23,360 bases of DNA from IMG/VR virus record IMGVR_UViG_3300017613_000818, positions 1 through 23,360 of that record; one strand, written 5' to 3'. The position numbers and the translations under genes were made by a program. Position 1 is the first letter of the stretch. Each line of letters starts with the position of its first letter. Under the pieces are notes generated by a model, which saw only the letters and a program-made list of their open reading frames with translations, ran no database searches and was not told the origin of the DNA. The stretch comes from a virus. Of the stretch, positions 1-8,391 are shown one piece after another.

Positions 1-820
1 AGGCGGTGAGCGCGGTATCGTCGGCCGTGAGACGCAGCACATAGGCTCCCGCTTCGCTGAAGGCCGCAGTGGTCTGCAGTGCCGCCGGATCGGCAAACGC
101 AACCGTGCCCGGGCCGCTCTGTTTGCTCCAGACAGTAGTGAGCACGCTGCCCGTAACTTGTAGCGGTGTCGAACGTGTCCCGCAGTAATCCGCCCCGCCA
201 GCCCACCTGTCACCTCTATTGTAGAACGATAAGTCCTCCACGGTACTCTGCGAATAGAACGCTGCCTCCGTGAATACACGTGCCCCGCTGGAATTGTCGC
301 TTTTAAGCAGTAGGTGTCCGGGCATGTTCAGGTGATCGAGAAAGTCCTGATAGTCCATCCCAACGTACTCGCCGTCAACTATAGTCGGTGAGTCGTATTC
401 CAGTTCCAATGTATACCCGCCGGGAACACTAACGGGCCATCCGGTCTTAGGCGGGAACGTATCTGTATTTACTGGCGCAAAAGTCCATGTCTCGGAAGAG
501 GAGGTAGCTACCCATGTAGTGCCGTTATGTCGGATGTCAGGGAAGATCAAAGTTCCCTGGAATTGGGGCCTAGTTTGAACAACACTGGTAAGAGCACTCC
601 GCAATCCGTCTATCCCGCTATCTGTGCTGGTGCATAAGACACTATCCAAAACAAAGAAGTTGCTGGTCGTTGGCGGACTTGTGACAACGGGCTTGACGCT
701 GGTCTCGCTACCATTGTGGACATATCCCCCATTGGCTTCCCGGGTCTTTCTGTAATCCACAGGAGTCAAAATATCCAAAGGGCTTCCGTCTAACCCATAA
801 GGCACTCTTATAATAGCCAT
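1..820 (-). CDS. Tail fibre / adhesin with C-terminal PKD-like domain, partial (cut by left edge)
   Basis: An open frame starts at ATG 820 and stays open for 273 codons to the window edge, so the 3' end is missing. It begins MAIIRVPYGLDG. Its ATG overlaps the stop of the upstream spike gene as TAATG, so the two are probably translationally coupled. The first 210 or so residues are a Thr/Ser/Gly-rich beta-type sequence I do not recognise. From about residue 213 the wording (VWSKQSGPGTVAF, then AGAYVLRLTADD) is that of a PKD/Ig-like beta-sandwich repeat, common in secreted proteins of Planctomycetes, Verrucomicrobia and relatives. Base composition rises from about 45% GC near 600-780 to about 70% in positions 1-120, suggesting an acquired module. 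Its place as the last gene of the tail block suggests a receptor-binding or appendage role. The reading frame is certain; the function is inferred. Confidence 0.72.
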   Translation of the reverse strand, partial: MAIIRVPYGLDGSPLDILTPVDYRKTREANGGYVHNGSETSVKPVVTSPPTTSNFFVLDSVLCTSTDSGIDGLRSALTSVVQTRPQFQGTLIFPDIRHNGTTWVATSSSETWTFAPVNTDTFPPKTGWPVSVPGGYTLELEYDSPTIVDGEYVGMDYQDFLDHLNMPGHLLLKSDNSSGARVFTEAAFYSQSTVEDLSFYNRGDRWAGGADYCGTRSTPLQVTGSVLTTVWSKQSGPGTVAFADPAALQTTAAFSEAGAYVLRLTADDTALTA

Positions 821-3336
821 TATATAACCCTCACAACTTTGATCATAAAGGAATCAGATTCTTGAGGTAAGCCCTGGGACACATACACAACACTTCCGTC
901 ATCACGATAATAGTCTATTCCTGTGACATAATCAGATGCCGTTTTCTCAGTCATCAGGGAATACGAACCAGTGTCCTTGTAGTAGCAAAGCGTGTCATCG
1001 GTTCCCCATGCTGTCGGCTTATTGATCTTATATGTCAAGGGCGTACTCAATCCATATCTTGCCCTTGCAATGGGATCCCCCACTACTGTCACAACAAAAT
1101 CATCACCCACCATTTCATGGGAGATGGCGGGGGGATTAACATCCCTTAAATATTTATAGTTAATGAAACTATCATAATCGGTATACCATACATCAAGACG
1201 ATCACCAATATATGCCGCCCACTCGTTCCAACGAACAGAATTTGCCCCTAATACCCAATCGCCATCATTCCAAGGATGTGTATAGAGGGAATAAAATCCC
1301 CTTGCATTATAGGCATATGTGAAGTCTGCTTTATACGTTTCGTCAACATCAAGAACTCGCTCGGGATCAGTAGAACCGTGCCAAGCCAAAAACATGTCAT
1401 TCTCGGTTTCCCACTGCACACGCCACGGTTGAGTATTAATATGTGTCCATGTCGTTGCCGCACTGTTTACCAAGTAATCGGCAGCACTCATAATACCATT
1501 AAGCGAATTATGCTCTTCCTCGGATAAAGGCCACGAATAGGCTGGATCGACTCCATTGTCATACATGTTCCCGCCCCATTGCATAAACGAAGTAAGATAA
1601 TTACTCCCTTTATATCTATGGGTATCTGGCAAAACAATGGAGGGATTGTTTATAAACTGCCCCTTGGGATAGATATATTGCAGTTGTCTTTCTGCATCGG
1701 TATCATACCACACAGCCGGATGAGTCCATGAATGAACATTAAAAAGATGCAGAGGATTGGCGCTCATTGAAGCAGACATGCTTGCCGCCCAATCAAACTC
1801 CTCACTATCCATATAACCAATAATTGCACAGGTTGTAGGAACAATATGATGGTTATTGCAAAGAGTAGCGTTATCGAAAAAGTTTGCCCAATAAGGGTCG
1901 GTAATACCTCTTCTGTTTTGAATGTCATCCTGCCTGACCATAACAGGACACACAGAGTCGTTATAATATTGGGCTATAGTTACAGTATCATCCGTGTAGC
2001 CACTATATCCGTCCTTCGCATTATGACTAATTGCTCCCGTAGCAGCAACTTCCCACGACGTAGAGGTAAGCGTCACATCATTTTTGTCGCGTATCCCATC
2101 GTTTACAACCCTATTGTATACCCTATCACCGCCACCCTCGCAGAATCCATACGATACAAGCACGGTTTCTCCCCGCTTAATCACGATCTCATTGAATTGC
2201 GCGTTGAGATTACGGGCTGGATCTCCTACTTGTTTCCCGATCCAATACATACTCATGCCAACGGAATTGGCCGCCCACGCCTCTTGAAATTCATCGTCGA
2301 TATAGACATTGGTCAATGAAGTTGAGACTACATCAAAACGAACTTTATGGAAACCATCGGCCACCTTGAAGTAGGAGCCCGCAGTTGTTTTTACACCACT
2401 ATTCTGGAGCATAAGGTTTCCCGCATCATCATCCTTAACACCATAGCCTGTAGTAGAAAGAGGCTCTAATCCCCCTATAATCCCCCTGAAATTAGCATTG
2501 GCTCCATCTGGATTACTGATGACGGCAAAGGTAACTTCTACGGAATCCCCTTCTTCCAAGACAATATCCTCATTCATTTCCCCATAGGAGGTGTTTACTC
2601 CCGCGCTTTCCATTACATTTACATTTAATATATCAAACGGAGGATGAACGGCATCTTCCGTTCCCCATTCGCAATTGGATAGGATACCATCATTGCCTTC
2701 ACCTGAAGTATCCGCGAGAGTGGAACCCACCCCCTCATTGAGGGTATATGTGAAGTAGCCAGACATGCTTGCCTCTTTAATGTCCCCTTCTAAAAAACTG
2801 CCTAGTGTTGAGGAATCGGCTCCAAATTTAAGGGAAAGCGGCTTTGCAACAATGGGATTATCAGAAACATCTATCCCGGACCCATTTATTTTAACAGTAT
2901 CGAGATAGGCGTTGAAAGTATCCCCGACCCTTTCCATCAGGATAGTATGCCATTCTCCATCATCAACGTGGTTTTTTGCCAATAAAATATTTTCAGCATT
3001 ATGGGAGATATAAACATAACTTGTCTCAATATAAATTCTCAATGAATCATCATTTACATAATATCCGTCAAAGATTTTTTGCCCGTTACTATAATTATGG
3101 ATGCGAAAGGTAACACTTACCTCATACGGATCGTTCCCATATGCAGGGGAGATACCAGTATCTATATAGGAAGATGTCCCATCAAGCGTTACATATTTCT
3201 CTACACCATCATATAGCTTGTCTTCAAGGACATCGCCGTCGTTGGCGTTCGGCCAGTAGAGGATGTCGGATTTTGAGGGAGGAAAGATTGATCCACCACC
3301 ACCTACTCCAATGCCTAAATTCAATCCAAGATTCAT
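820..3336 (-). CDS. Tailspike with LamG-like and polysaccharide-deacetylase-like domains
   Basis: This 838-aa protein has a Gly-rich N-terminus, then a LamG/concanavalin-like jelly roll at residues about 45-190 (DGTSSYIDTG, DDGEWHTILMERV, ending LNEGVGSTLADTSGEGNDG). A second beta-sandwich follows at about 235-400. Residues about 450-690 resemble a NodB-type polysaccharide deacetylase: an Asp-Asp motif in VRQDDIQ (D470, D471), an HSWTHP motif (H535, H539) fitting the metal-binding HxxxH pattern, and a late YTHPW (H686). The C-terminal 100 residues are a small beta domain. The role would be binding and deacetylating host surface polysaccharide during adsorption, as described for some podovirus spikes; this is inferred. 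The ATG overlaps the stop of the preceding 99-aa gene as TAATG. The LamG part is very AT-rich (about 25% GC at 3001-3060), suggesting a transferred module. The deacetylase call rests on motifs only. Confidence 0.75.
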   Translation of the reverse strand: MNLGLNLGIGVGGGGSIFPPSKSDILYWPNANDGDVLEDKLYDGVEKYVTLDGTSSYIDTGISPAYGNDPYEVSVTFRIHNYSNGQKIFDGYYVNDDSLRIYIETSYVYISHNAENILLAKNHVDDGEWHTILMERVGDTFNAYLDTVKINGSGIDVSDNPIVAKPLSLKFGADSSTLGSFLEGDIKEASMSGYFTYTLNEGVGSTLADTSGEGNDGILSNCEWGTEDAVHPPFDILNVNVMESAGVNTSYGEMNEDIVLEEGDSVEVTFAVISNPDGANANFRGIIGGLEPLSTTGYGVKDDDAGNLMLQNSGVKTTAGSYFKVADGFHKVRFDVVSTSLTNVYIDDEFQEAWAANSVGMSMYWIGKQVGDPARNLNAQFNEIVIKRGETVLVSYGFCEGGGDRVYNRVVNDGIRDKNDVTLTSTSWEVAATGAISHNAKDGYSGYTDDTVTIAQYYNDSVCPVMVRQDDIQNRRGITDPYWANFFDNATLCNNHHIVPTTCAIIGYMDSEEFDWAASMSASMSANPLHLFNVHSWTHPAVWYDTDAERQLQYIYPKGQFINNPSIVLPDTHRYKGSNYLTSFMQWGGNMYDNGVDPAYSWPLSEEEHNSLNGIMSAADYLVNSAATTWTHINTQPWRVQWETENDMFLAWHGSTDPERVLDVDETYKADFTYAYNARGFYSLYTHPWNDGDWVLGANSVRWNEWAAYIGDRLDVWYTDYDSFINYKYLRDVNPPAISHEMVGDDFVVTVVGDPIARARYGLSTPLTYKINKPTAWGTDDTLCYYKDTGSYSLMTEKTASDYVTGIDYYRDDGSVVYVSQGLPQESDSFMIKVVRVI

Positions 3337-3635
3337 TATTTGAACGGGGTTATGCAGACTGCTTGCGTAGCATTGATCTTATCCCCCACTGATACGGCAA
3401 AATCCTGCGAACCTCCAAACGGAATGAAGTGCGAACCAGACGTATCTGCCGTGGCCGCCGGCGAGGCCGCAATGGCGATCCATGTATCCACCGACGTTGG
3501 GGATATGCGTACAACCGTTTCCGTGGGATAGGCAGTCGAAGAAGTTCCCGCCGCAACCAATACTTCCGACCTATCCGCAGCCAGCATTCCCACCGGGACG
3601 GTCGCTTTGCTCCCACTATATTTCAATTCTATCAT
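3336..3635 (-). CDS. Small virion-associated protein (99 aa)
   Basis: It starts at ATG 3635 behind a strong AGGAGG five bases upstream, and stops at 3336 overlapping the spike start as TAATG. The sequence is Ala/Thr/Ser-rich with alternating hydrophobic residues, a predicted all-beta fold. It has the pattern WIAIAASPAAT, then HFIPFGG, then VSVGDKINA, which is familiar from small decoration or adaptor-type virion proteins placed just before tail-fibre genes. There are no Cys clusters, membrane segments or signal peptide. It sits between the giant internal virion protein and the spike, so a role as spike adaptor or head/tail decoration is possible. I do not recognise a named family. Confidence 0.6.
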   Translation of the reverse strand: MIELKYSGSKATVPVGMLAADRSEVLVAAGTSSTAYPTETVVRISPTSVDTWIAIAASPAATADTSGSHFIPFGGSQDFAVSVGDKINATQAVCITPFK

Positions 3636-3701
3636 AATTGCCTCCTATGTACATTGTTTTCCTTTGAGTTATCTATACAAAATCTAAATACCGTGTCGAG
3701 G

Positions 3702-6700
3702 TTAATCTCCGTCAATTCGATCCGCACTCTCCAAAACCAACGTGCGCCACTCTTCTATGCGCTTTTCCTTTTCATCATCCGGTATCTTTAATGCCCGTAT
3801 TTTCCACGCACCCTCTTTTGCCGCCTCAAGAAGCTGATACTTCATCGCTGTTTTCCGCTTTTCCGGGGCACTTCTTATGTATGCGAAGTTGTACAACCGC
3901 ATCGCTTCTTCAAATTCGTTTAGGTTATCTTTCAACATCACGGATGCTTCATCCTCTTTCATCATCCCGCCCGCAGCGGATTCAAGGATAAATGCCCACG
4001 CTTTAAATGTCTGTTTGAAATAAGCACCAACGCCGCCAACAAGGTCTTGCCCGTCCATCCCCATCGGGGGTTCTTCTCCGTATGACAACGGCTCGTTGTG
4101 GAAGAAGTTGTAGAGGTTGAAGTACAGCGGATTGATCTCTGACTTTGCCATATTCCAAATCTTCTTGCCCTTCTCTTTGCCAGGTGCTTCCGGGAACTTT
4201 TGTGTAATCCTAACACCCATACGGGTAAGAATAACATTCGGTGTGCCAACGGTAGTGACTATCTCCTTTGGCCCGTCCACCGTGTCGATCTGTTTTGAAT
4301 ACTTCCAATGGGGAAATGCTGCTGGCGTTATGTCCATTGTTTCCCCGTTCCATAAAGGAACCTTAATGGTAGCCTTATCCATTAGTTCTCGTAATCCAGA
4401 CTCGCGTTCTTCCTCTGCGACCTCCCACCCGTTCAACTTCATGTAAGCATCAAACAACGCGGGAAGACCTACGGTTGCCATGAGAACGTATGCGGCCTTT
4501 TTCAACTTCTTCGGGTTTACACCCTTTCCCGTTGTGCCCTTATAAATCTGTTCGGCGGCATCTGCGTATGGGCGGATAAACAACTCATACGGCATCAGCA
4601 TCCTGAAGGCGTGTACGAATAGCACCCTGCGAGCGACCTTCTTATACTGGTCGCCTATATTGGAATATGCCACATGAATCCGAGCCGCTTCTTTTGCTGC
4701 TTCTTCTGGAGTATATCCCTTATCCATAAGGTTCAGGGCTGAGTTCGTTCTCTGGATCTCATCCAAATACCATGTGACACCGCTTGTAATCATTGACGGC
4801 CCCATGATGGCCTTTTCGATAGCCTTTGCAATCTTCTTATCCTTCAGAATCTCCTGCAATTCTTCTGGCGTTGTTCTAAAGAAATGTGAAAGAGCGTTTA
4901 TGGACTTGGATAGATTCTCTGTTCCATAATCCTTTGTCTTGTTGGACATCTGTTGGATAAGTTCATCCACGGCAACGCGGGTTGGTATGTCGGTCTTCTG
5001 ATACAACCCAGCCTCGTCAAATCTACGCCATAGGTCATTCTTAGTGCTGACTATGTTAAACGCTTTCGGCGCGTTCTTAACCCCCGCTGATCCACCGAGA
5101 ACAGCCTGTGAAATATTGTGCTTACCGATAATGAACGGATTATAGAACGCCCCCACCTTTGTTATCGCAAGGGCTTTGTCCCACCAATTATATGCCCCTT
5201 CCTCTTTCCCGCCCAGTTCCTCTAAGCCTTGTGCAAACAGGCGATTAACCTTCATCCCCTGTAGTCCTCCTACTCTGGCAATTGGGTGGAGTTCGTCTTC
5301 TGAAAACCAATCTTCTGGATTACTTACAGACCGGAAATCATATTCTGTAATGCCGATATCTTCTGCCGCTTCCATCATCTCTTCGGACAGATTCATCTTC
5401 TCAGGAATAATGTACCCATTCCCCTTGCCCCATTCAATTAACCCTCGGACGGCAATCTTGTGGTAGGCATCTGCATAGGCTCCCATAGCCAGGTTCACTA
5501 TATCAACGTCGTTTTCTGTGATGATCCCTTGCTCCAGATATTCAGCAAGCGAGTGAGTCCCCTTGCGTTGCTTGTGGAACTGGGAGAGTTTTTTGCCAAA
5601 CTTTCTGCGTTGGCCGACGGGCGAATTAGCCGCCTTTTCCTGCATGACATTCCGAGCCACCTTGTTGTGCGGTAAATATTTCTTGATATCCTCCAGTCGC
5701 TCGCGCTCCTCTTTCAAAGCCTCTTTCTGTTTCCCCGTGGCATCCTTTATTTTTCTATCAAGGTCTGCGAGTCGCTGTGCTTGGGTTTCCTCGAAGGTTT
5801 GCAATAGAACGCCAGCGTCGAGTTGCATTTGCTCGACCTCGGCAAAGAGGGTTTGTATCTCGCCATATATTGGAAGCAACCTGTCAGGCAACGCTGACGA
5901 GTCATCGGCTTCTAGCGCAACGGTTAATGCCGTTCTGTCCTGCCTTGAGGTGCGTGGAAACTGCTGTAGTTTCCTGTGTATATCCAACACAGCGGAGTGG
6001 GGTTGGGCGGCAATCTTGTGGTACGACTCCTCCAACTTCTCGGCTAACGGCTTGTCGGAAACATACTGCTTGCCGAATTTGCGGAAGATTCCAAAGAGGT
6101 TTTCTGTCATGCGACGCAAGGACTTGGAAGATGTGTTCATCCACTCGTTGCCCTCTGGCGTAGTTAAGTCCACATTCGGAGGGGGTGCAGGAGGGATAAT
6201 ATTGGGAAGCGCATCATTGTAGTGCATGTCCTGTTCCCAATCCTGTGCGGGGATGCGTCCCATGTTCTCAATAGCCTGTTCTGCGGGGATCCCGAAGTCC
6301 TCTATATCATCCATCATATCGGCTTCTAAAGCCCTCTCACGCGCCGCTGGAGCCACTTTCTCGGTCGAGACGGGTTGTGGGTCACCTTTGGGGGCGGGTT
6401 TTGTGGGGTCGCTTTCCACCACAGCCTCCAAGGCGGCAAGCCCCATATCATCAGCATCAACAACCTCTCCGTGAGGCACGCTAACGCTATGAACTTTATC
6501 AGGATTTAAAAGGACGGCACCGTCAGGTGTTAAAACAAAATCAAAACTCCCTCCAAATTTATCATAAAACCACTGATAAAACTCCGGATTATCATAAGCC
6601 CCCGCACTGTCTACAATCGAATTTGGGGCAAATGCATCACGGACAACCTCTTCGATATGTTTCCTTTGGCCTAAATCAGACAGCTCGTCAAAACTTAACA

Positions 6701-7088
6701 GCTGTCCATTTTCCTCATTAAATGGCAAATTGCCCCACTCACCAAACATTAAATCAGAAACGGCGGCATCCACAACCTGTTGCATGGCCGGAGAATATGC
6801 GTCGGATAAATCCATAACCCTTCCGCTGTCGCTTGGTATATCGAAGAAATGGATCGACCCGTCTCGCCCATACTGATCGGCAATATCCATATCCTGAGTG
6901 AGCAACACCAACCCGTCATCAGACAAATCCATTGCATCCCGCCGACCATGTACATAAACGTCATTCTTTTTTAAACCCTCATTGTCAATATCCTCAAAAG
7001 CATACTTGCTAGATGCCGCCTCATTAAAAAGAGTGCGGATCCCCCCCCTCTTTAGCAGGAGCCTTTGGGGAGGTGGGCTTGGGAGCAT
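3702..7088 (-). CDS. Giant internal virion protein, fragment 3 (second ART-like domain and C-terminal region)
   Basis: This 1128-codon frame is almost certainly the C-terminal part of the protein begun at 9091. Its first 16 codons (MLPSPPPQRL...) are an out-of-frame reading of the upstream linker. Authentic sequence resumes at IRTLFNEAASS, just after a run of eight G (7041-7048), where one G fewer would join it to fragment 2. Residues about 44-200 (6489-6959) look like a divergent ADP-ribosyltransferase fold: VYVHGRRD, LLTQDMDIADQYG, then FDFVLTPDGAVLLNPDKV. A Pro-rich hinge (about 295-305), a charged coiled-coil stretch (about 410-470) and a long helical region follow, with a possible membrane segment at about 865-882. 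The long C-terminal part resembles the domains found at the ends of phage 'large polyvalent' proteins. Position after gp14- and gp15-like genes fits a T7 gp16-type ejected protein. Confidence 0.75.
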   Translation of the reverse strand: MLPSPPPQRLLLKRGGIRTLFNEAASSKYAFEDIDNEGLKKNDVYVHGRRDAMDLSDDGLVLLTQDMDIADQYGRDGSIHFFDIPSDSGRVMDLSDAYSPAMQQVVDAAVSDLMFGEWGNLPFNEENGQLLSFDELSDLGQRKHIEEVVRDAFAPNSIVDSAGAYDNPEFYQWFYDKFGGSFDFVLTPDGAVLLNPDKVHSVSVPHGEVVDADDMGLAALEAVVESDPTKPAPKGDPQPVSTEKVAPAARERALEADMMDDIEDFGIPAEQAIENMGRIPAQDWEQDMHYNDALPNIIPPAPPPNVDLTTPEGNEWMNTSSKSLRRMTENLFGIFRKFGKQYVSDKPLAEKLEESYHKIAAQPHSAVLDIHRKLQQFPRTSRQDRTALTVALEADDSSALPDRLLPIYGEIQTLFAEVEQMQLDAGVLLQTFEETQAQRLADLDRKIKDATGKQKEALKEERERLEDIKKYLPHNKVARNVMQEKAANSPVGQRRKFGKKLSQFHKQRKGTHSLAEYLEQGIITENDVDIVNLAMGAYADAYHKIAVRGLIEWGKGNGYIIPEKMNLSEEMMEAAEDIGITEYDFRSVSNPEDWFSEDELHPIARVGGLQGMKVNRLFAQGLEELGGKEEGAYNWWDKALAITKVGAFYNPFIIGKHNISQAVLGGSAGVKNAPKAFNIVSTKNDLWRRFDEAGLYQKTDIPTRVAVDELIQQMSNKTKDYGTENLSKSINALSHFFRTTPEELQEILKDKKIAKAIEKAIMGPSMITSGVTWYLDEIQRTNSALNLMDKGYTPEEAAKEAARIHVAYSNIGDQYKKVARRVLFVHAFRMLMPYELFIRPYADAAEQIYKGTTGKGVNPKKLKKAAYVLMATVGLPALFDAYMKLNGWEVAEEERESGLRELMDKATIKVPLWNGETMDITPAAFPHWKYSKQIDTVDGPKEIVTTVGTPNVILTRMGVRITQKFPEAPGKEKGKKIWNMAKSEINPLYFNLYNFFHNEPLSYGEEPPMGMDGQDLVGGVGAYFKQTFKAWAFILESAAGGMMKEDEASVMLKDNLNEFEEAMRLYNFAYIRSAPEKRKTAMKYQLLEAAKEGAWKIRALKIPDDEKEKRIEEWRTLVLESADRIDGD

Positions 7089-8391
7089 CTCGAATAAAAT
7101 CTGGAGATAGTTCTGTTATATTTTTGGGGTCAAAAACCACAACCTCAGATAAATTATATCTAGGATCTTTTGCAACGGTATCTTTGATGTAAATGCCGTC
7201 ATACCCTTTTTGCAATAAATCCTCCCGTAAGGCTTTCGACTGATCTTCTGTTAGCGTTGATGCTTTGCCAAAATCCATTTCATACATTTTATCCATGTTT
7301 ACATTTGCTTTGATAACCCTACCGTAATCCCCTCCCGCATAATTATCTCTTGCAACATCATAATTCGGTGTTAGAAACGAACCTAAATGTGAACTCTCTT
7401 TAGATAAGCCACGCTTCTCTGGGTCAAACCCAGAAAACTTTTCCAATGTCCCGTGAAACAAATCCATCGGCGTGCCATCTTGCTTCGACACAATTCCGTT
7501 TTGTAGTAATGGAACCTCTACCCCCTCTTTAGCAGGAGCCTCTTGGGGGGTGGGTTTGCCCTCACCTACAGGCTTAACATCGGTCTCGTCCTTCTGCACA
7601 ACCCCTTCCCCTAACGTGATGTCATCAAGTTCTGCGCGAATCAAATACTTTATGCTGTCAAACTGCTGTACCGCCCTATCTCCACGAATCGGGACTATCT
7701 CGCCCTGCTTCGCCATTGAAACAACTTCGGTCTCGTTCATCTTGGCAATAGCAAGCTTTTCTGCCTGCGTTGGAGCCTGTCCTTGTCCAGCCTTCATAGT
7801 CCAAGATTGAGCCATGTCAGCAACCGCACGATTCTTCTGTGCCATGTTATAGAGATTGTCGGCGGCGCGTCTAACCCCGTTCTTATTCAGGGCATCGACA
7901 AATTGTTCTGCGGTATATCCATTCGGCTTTAGAACATTGCGCTCCATGCCGCTTGCTTTTACAAACTGTGTCACATCCTTCTTTGCCTTGCCGTAGCTGA
8001 CTCCGCGCCCAATAAGAAAAGCCATAGAAAGAACCGTTGCACCGATTGCTCTATCCGTAGGAGTCTTATCCTTGCCCGAAGCACCTACAGCCGCCACAGT
8101 TGCTACACCAAGCGGAACGCCAGCCTTCGGAATCAAAAGCGCTACCTGATGAGCCACTGGGAAGGCGATTGAAAGCATTGCATCCTCACCCAACCGCTCA
8201 ACACGTTCTTTAAGATTCCCGTCCATATGAATCTGGTCGCGGGTAGCAAATACCGCAAATGAATTGAGGCTCGATTCTACAAGCAGAGATGCGCGTGAGC
8301 TTTTCATGGCAATGTTATTTAGCATCGTACCGACTTTAGGGATGGCCCGAACGCCCCCCCGCAGCATTAAGAACAGACCCCGCCGTAGCAA
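7024..8391 (-). CDS. Giant internal virion protein, fragment 2 (middle region and first ART domain)
   Basis: This frame has no credible start of its own: the codon at 8391 is a TTG inside fragment 1. Authentic sequence begins at GVRAIPKVG, after the seven-G run at 8354-8360. Hydrophobic helices at frame residues about 73-105 and 113-130 may insert in membrane. Residues about 305-428 (7108-7479) are an ADP-ribosyltransferase domain of the type found in phage polyvalent proteins: DLFHGT with H313, then SFLTPNYDVARDNYAG, KGYDGIYIKD and VVVFDPKNI. The domain is flanked on both sides by linkers containing APAKEG, encoded by a 20-bp direct repeat. The frame ends DPHSF-stop immediately after the second linker because of an eight-G run. 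Removing one G there continues into fragment 3. The ART reading is from family pattern; the target is unknown. Confidence 0.75.
   Translation of the reverse strand: MLRRGLFLMLRGGVRAIPKVGTMLNNIAMKSSRASLLVESSLNSFAVFATRDQIHMDGNLKERVERLGEDAMLSIAFPVAHQVALLIPKAGVPLGVATVAAVGASGKDKTPTDRAIGATVLSMAFLIGRGVSYGKAKKDVTQFVKASGMERNVLKPNGYTAEQFVDALNKNGVRRAADNLYNMAQKNRAVADMAQSWTMKAGQGQAPTQAEKLAIAKMNETEVVSMAKQGEIVPIRGDRAVQQFDSIKYLIRAELDDITLGEGVVQKDETDVKPVGEGKPTPQEAPAKEGVEVPLLQNGIVSKQDGTPMDLFHGTLEKFSGFDPEKRGLSKESSHLGSFLTPNYDVARDNYAGGDYGRVIKANVNMDKMYEMDFGKASTLTEDQSKALREDLLQKGYDGIYIKDTVAKDPRYNLSEVVVFDPKNITELSPDFIRDAPKPTSPKAPAKEGGDPHSF
7046..7085. repeat. Linker direct repeat, copy A (between the two ART domains)
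   Basis: This copy shares at least 20 identical bases (five C, then CTTTAGCAGGAGCC-type sequence) with copy B near 7521-7560, about 475 bp away, and then diverges slightly. It encodes the APAKEG linker. In this copy the C-run is extended to eight (7041-7048), and that is where the reading frame breaks. The pair brackets the first ART domain and could have arisen through duplication of an ART-plus-linker unit. Confidence 0.7.
7521..7560. repeat. Linker direct repeat, copy B (before the first ART domain)
   Basis: This is the partner of the repeat at 7046-7085. It encodes PTPQEAPAKEG upstream of the first ART domain. Here the C-run is only five bases long and the reading frame is intact. Confidence 0.7.

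Noticed and set aside
1-3336. Possible diversity-generating retroelement target in the fibre and spike genes
   Set aside because: No reverse transcriptase and no template/variable repeat pair were seen in the window.
5563-6222. Long plus-strand open frame (219 aa)
   Set aside because: It is antisense to the giant internal virion protein, has a Ser/Cys-rich low-quality composition, no ribosome site and no family resemblance.
7024-8391. Fragment 2 as an independent gene starting at its TTG
   Set aside because: The TTG lies inside fragment 1, has no ribosome site, and the first dozen residues are an out-of-frame reading of fragment 1.
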